Of a stretch of DNA of 64,000 nt, positions 61,701 through 64,000 are shown one piece after another (within the stretch, counting starts at the first letter, position 1; each line of letters opens with the position of its first letter). Location: positions 34,172,918-34,236,917 of the forward strand of contig OY735201.1 in NCBI GenBank assembly GCA_963457665.1. Direction: 5' to 3'. The stretch is from Thysanoteuthis rhombus. Taxonomy: Eukaryota; Mollusca; Cephalopoda; Oegopsida; Thysanoteuthidae. Made by a program: the position numbers and the translations under genes. The notes beneath the pieces are model-generated. The model saw nothing but the letters and a program-made list of their open reading frames with translations, was not told the origin of the DNA and made no database searches.

Positions 61701-63477
61701 CTAACTCCGTAGTTGTATAATTATCACTTCGCAAGTCTTAAACCCTAACAACTAACCCCAAGTTTCTTCAGGAAAAAAGGCAGCCATGTTCGCATCACAG
61801 TAAGTCAGGGTCCAGTTTGTATTAATATTGAAATTCGAAGGGTGCCGTAGATGGACACACGGTCTGGATCCAGTTTTACACGATCCGTAAAATATAAATC
61901 CACCACCCACTTCAGATCCAATTTATTCGCTCCCAAAGTCAGATTCTATTCAGTAAATTCTACATAAAATGAAAAAAATAAAAAGGTCTTCCAAGCCAAA
62001 TTTGATCGAGTGTTTTATATAGAAAAAAGAGCTTGATAAAAATATCTTGCTTCGGTTTCATTTTCTAGTACAAATACTCTATTCCTAGAAACAAATGCGA
62101 AAGCATACACAAATCTGCGTCACTTCCACAATGCAAATGACCTATATTTGGTAAGTATAGGATGGGACTTTCAACATAAAGGAATTGATTCAAAATATAA
62201 AAATGAACTGTCACTGACGTCAGAGATAAGTATCTGAATAACCAACAAAAGTTTGTTGTCAGTAGTGGGCAACAGATAAACAGTCATTAGATAAAACCAT
62301 TTTCCTTATCAAATTATCAGTGATATACAACAAAAAAATTTAGCTGTTTTTGTTTTTTCAAGTTGATTGTGACATAAATTGAAGACAAGTTTAAAATTAT
62401 TTTTTTTTAATTTTATTGAAAACTATCTGAAAATAAATGTTTCGTTTGTTAGTCACAATTTAATGCGATACTTAGTTTCACTCGCTTTCAAAGAAATGTT
62501 ACTTTTAACGTAATAGAACTTCTAGACTGTAATCAAATCCCAATTATTTACCATCTGTTTTATCAGGTTAGGAGAAGAAATGGAAACTTAATTTCTAGCA
62601 ATTAATATTCATCTTCTATCTTCAGTTAATTAACACTCCAAATCGACTTGACAGGACGAGGGATAGTTTAAAATAGGTTAGTTATTGGTGATATTTACAT
62701 TGTAAATGCTTCTCTTGTTCCATCTTAGAATTCACTATAATGAAATTCAGTTTATCTTAGTTGAGATAATCTCCAGAAGAGTTTATGTTATATAATCGAC
62801 TAAGAGCTCTTGAAATAAGAATCGTAATGTATAGTTGGCTAATGGGCTAGCTCAGGCTGATCATGAACAGGAAAAACTAAAAAAAAAAAAAAATACGAAA
62901 GGTGTCATGTCCGTTTTGCAAAACTTACCCATCCGCCATGTTTCAGAATCCATTCATCTATTTTTTCTTCCTGAAAAATTTGAAGAATTTGTTTAACAAG
63001 TTTTTCTGTGTAATCTTGATTTTTTCTACGACAAATGTGAGCCATGACTGCAGCCAGAGTAAATATTATAGAAATTCTTCCCCAATGAAAGTTCGTTTTA
63101 TCTTCTAACATTGACATGATGACTCCGTTGAAAGCATCGACAATAGAGTAGCCTGAAGCATCCTGTTTTTTCACTTCTTGAAAAATAACTTGAATATTGT
63201 TGTTGATGGTGATGAAATACTTTGAATAAACTTCCAGTGAGACTTTTCTCATCAATTCACAGTACTTGTTGGGTGGATAAGAATCAAAATAGGTGTCTCT
63301 AAAATTAGTTATGATGTCTCGGGCGACGATATCTGCCGTTTTTCTGATATGAGTAAGTTTGTGTTTTGAGATTTTGTTAGCCGTGGAATTGTTCAAACCT
63401 TCTTGATTTTCTGAAACCTGTCGAATAATAGACAAGAAACCAACATTACTCAAAACGCTACAAATGGCATCGTCCAT
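58634..63477 (-). CDS. BCL-2 family apoptosis regulator, two coding exons
   Basis: Exon 1 is 63477-62929 (183 codons) and exon 2 is 58747-58634 (37 codons plus TGA): 220 residues, typical for a multidomain BCL-2 protein. These proteins act at the mitochondrial outer membrane by binding each other's BH3 helices. Visible: BH1 at 122-142 with HWGRISIIFTLAAVMA; BH2 at 176-190, WILKHGGW joined to DSFADNF; a C-terminal membrane anchor at about 201-217 (TLYMTALCLGALASLSA). A BH3-like segment at 75-85 (LMRKVSLEV) lacks the usual Gly-Asp pair. The intron falls exactly after GGW in phase 0, a position known from vertebrate BCL2 and BCL2L1. An in-frame TAA lies 13-15 nt before the ATG. Pro- or anti-survival function cannot be decided from sequence alone; BH1 and BH2 look MCL1/BCL2-like. 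Confidence 0.93.
59553..59700 (+). repeat. Dispersed repeat family D, copy 2
   Basis: Shares atttcaccaaacaa, atacaaattagg and the cacaagca block with 25160-25345. Lies in the BCL-2 family gene intron. Confidence 0.6.
60083..60480 (+). pseudogene. CR1-like LINE ORF2 3' end relic
   Basis: After an A-rich start, shifting plus-strand frames give MSCEDKLKKLELTSLKK, then GLKLGDPDVFSTRVDYKGTE with RSYGRSILNIRTFNRMV following, and finally LPQTFKAPDIV. This matches in order the C-terminal region of CR1/L2-type reverse transcriptases (a TSLxxRR block, then a DPxxFFxRVDYxxTR-type block, then NSLP...AP). It is fragmentary and inactive, in the BCL-2 family gene intron on the opposite strand. Confidence 0.7.
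60481..62600. other. BCL-2 gene intron, CpG-bearing patch at 61.6-61.9 kb
   Basis: Mostly AT-rich. At 61600-61900 CG dinucleotides are denser (ggcgtatatc, accgtggcgg, aatcgcgatg). A Met codon in context gcagccATG at 61786 is followed 14 nt later by donor GTAAGT. This might be a first exon of a plus-strand gene; no downstream exon was found. Confidence 0.3.
62605..62850 (+). repeat. Dispersed repeat family E, copy 2
   Basis: Matches 32540-32780 in the same orientation, close to exon 1 of the BCL-2 family gene. Confidence 0.6.
62929..63477 (-). CDS. BCL-2 family gene, coding exon 1
   Basis: 183 codons from ATG to GGATGG, donor GTAAGT. Contains an N-terminal helix region (residues 41-60), the BH3-like helix, BH1 and the first half of BH2. 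The open frame continues seven codons into the intron (VSFAKRT), which are not part of the protein. Confidence 0.94.
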
Positions 63478-64000
63478 TTTGATATAATATTAGGTTCTTG
63501 TCTACTCTCCCAACCGACCTGGACAATGCAGCTTGGGTAAGTGCGGCACACAAACACAACTAAACAATGATAAGAGAATCGGGCCGTGCCATTGGTCCGA
63601 ATGTTAATCTCTTCCTTCTATTAGATCTGAGTATCGCCAAGCGACTGCCTTCATTAATTGTGGTCAAAATTATGAAATATTAATTTTTATCAAAAACTGC
63701 GAACGCTAAATTTCAAATTATACTCTTAATTCGATTTTGAAAAGAGTTCCAGATCAATCCTCCCAAGTCGAGTTATTTTCTTTCAATAACAATAAAAGTG
63801 TAAATAAATTCTCGAAAAATATCTAGCACAAAATCATTGACGAAAACTTCTCAAAACACTTCGCTCAAATAATGACCCTATATGTATGATTCTTGCAGCT
63901 GTAGTTACGTCCAAGAGCTTGAAGAAAGGAAAGGAAAGGGAAGGGGAAAAAAAATGCCTCTCCTACCAATAAACTAATAATAGTAACTCCTGGTAGCATA
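63478..64000 (-). promoter_or_regulatory. Upstream region of the BCL-2 family gene
   Basis: Should hold leader and promoter. CG dinucleotides are moderately dense at 63480-63740. No clear TATA box or other element could be fixed. Confidence 0.3.

Overview
This is AT-rich nuclear DNA from an invertebrate animal. The genes are split by spliceosomal introns with GT-AG borders. Introns and spacers are full of decayed transposons, (TA)n, (CT)n and (CA)n microsatellites and dispersed repeats. There is no operon structure, no Shine-Dalgarno-led gene and no CRISPR array. Protein resemblance (INTS14, a BCL-2 family member) gives 'metazoan' firmly. A mollusc or other lophotrochozoan is only a guess, from repeat style.

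Layout: 1-4.1 kb holds a 96/97-bp minisatellite followed by a dead, internally deleted Helitron. From 14.8 down to 4.9 kb on the minus strand I assemble an unrecognised five-exon gene for a 173-residue single-pass membrane protein with two microexons (28 and 13 nt). A mariner transposase relic lies in one of its introns, and a possible extra 5' exon sits at 19.8-19.96 kb. From 17.7 to 29.6 kb I see mainly dispersed repeats, including three copies of one family (one inverted), a 240-bp tandem duplication and a perfect 41-bp hairpin. The stretch 29.6-31.4 kb is richer in CpG and may hold a promoter and first exon. 31.5-35.8 kb has a Penelope-like or hammerhead-like repeat end, more dispersed repeats and one possible terminal exon of an unknown minus-strand gene.

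The plus strand from 36.4 to 52.4 kb carries a complete INTS14 gene (Integrator complex subunit 14): nine coding exons and 537 residues. A 1.5-kb foldback element lies in intron 3. From 52.4 to 58.4 kb there are repeats, a tRNA-derived SINE head and a non-LTR reverse transcriptase relic. The minus strand from 63.5 to 58.6 kb carries a BCL-2 family gene of two coding exons (220 residues). Its intron falls after the BH2 Gly-Gly-Trp, and it contains a CR1-like LINE relic.

The identified genes have unrelated jobs: RNA 3'-end processing and transcription (INTS14), apoptosis control (BCL-2 type) and an unknown membrane protein. I saw no gene cluster acting as one system. The less ordinary items are the microexon gene, the BH3-degenerate BCL-2 protein, the hairpin, the hammerhead-like motif and the foldback element. 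Exon borders were assigned by eye from splice motifs, reading phase and recalled family resemblance, not by alignment software.
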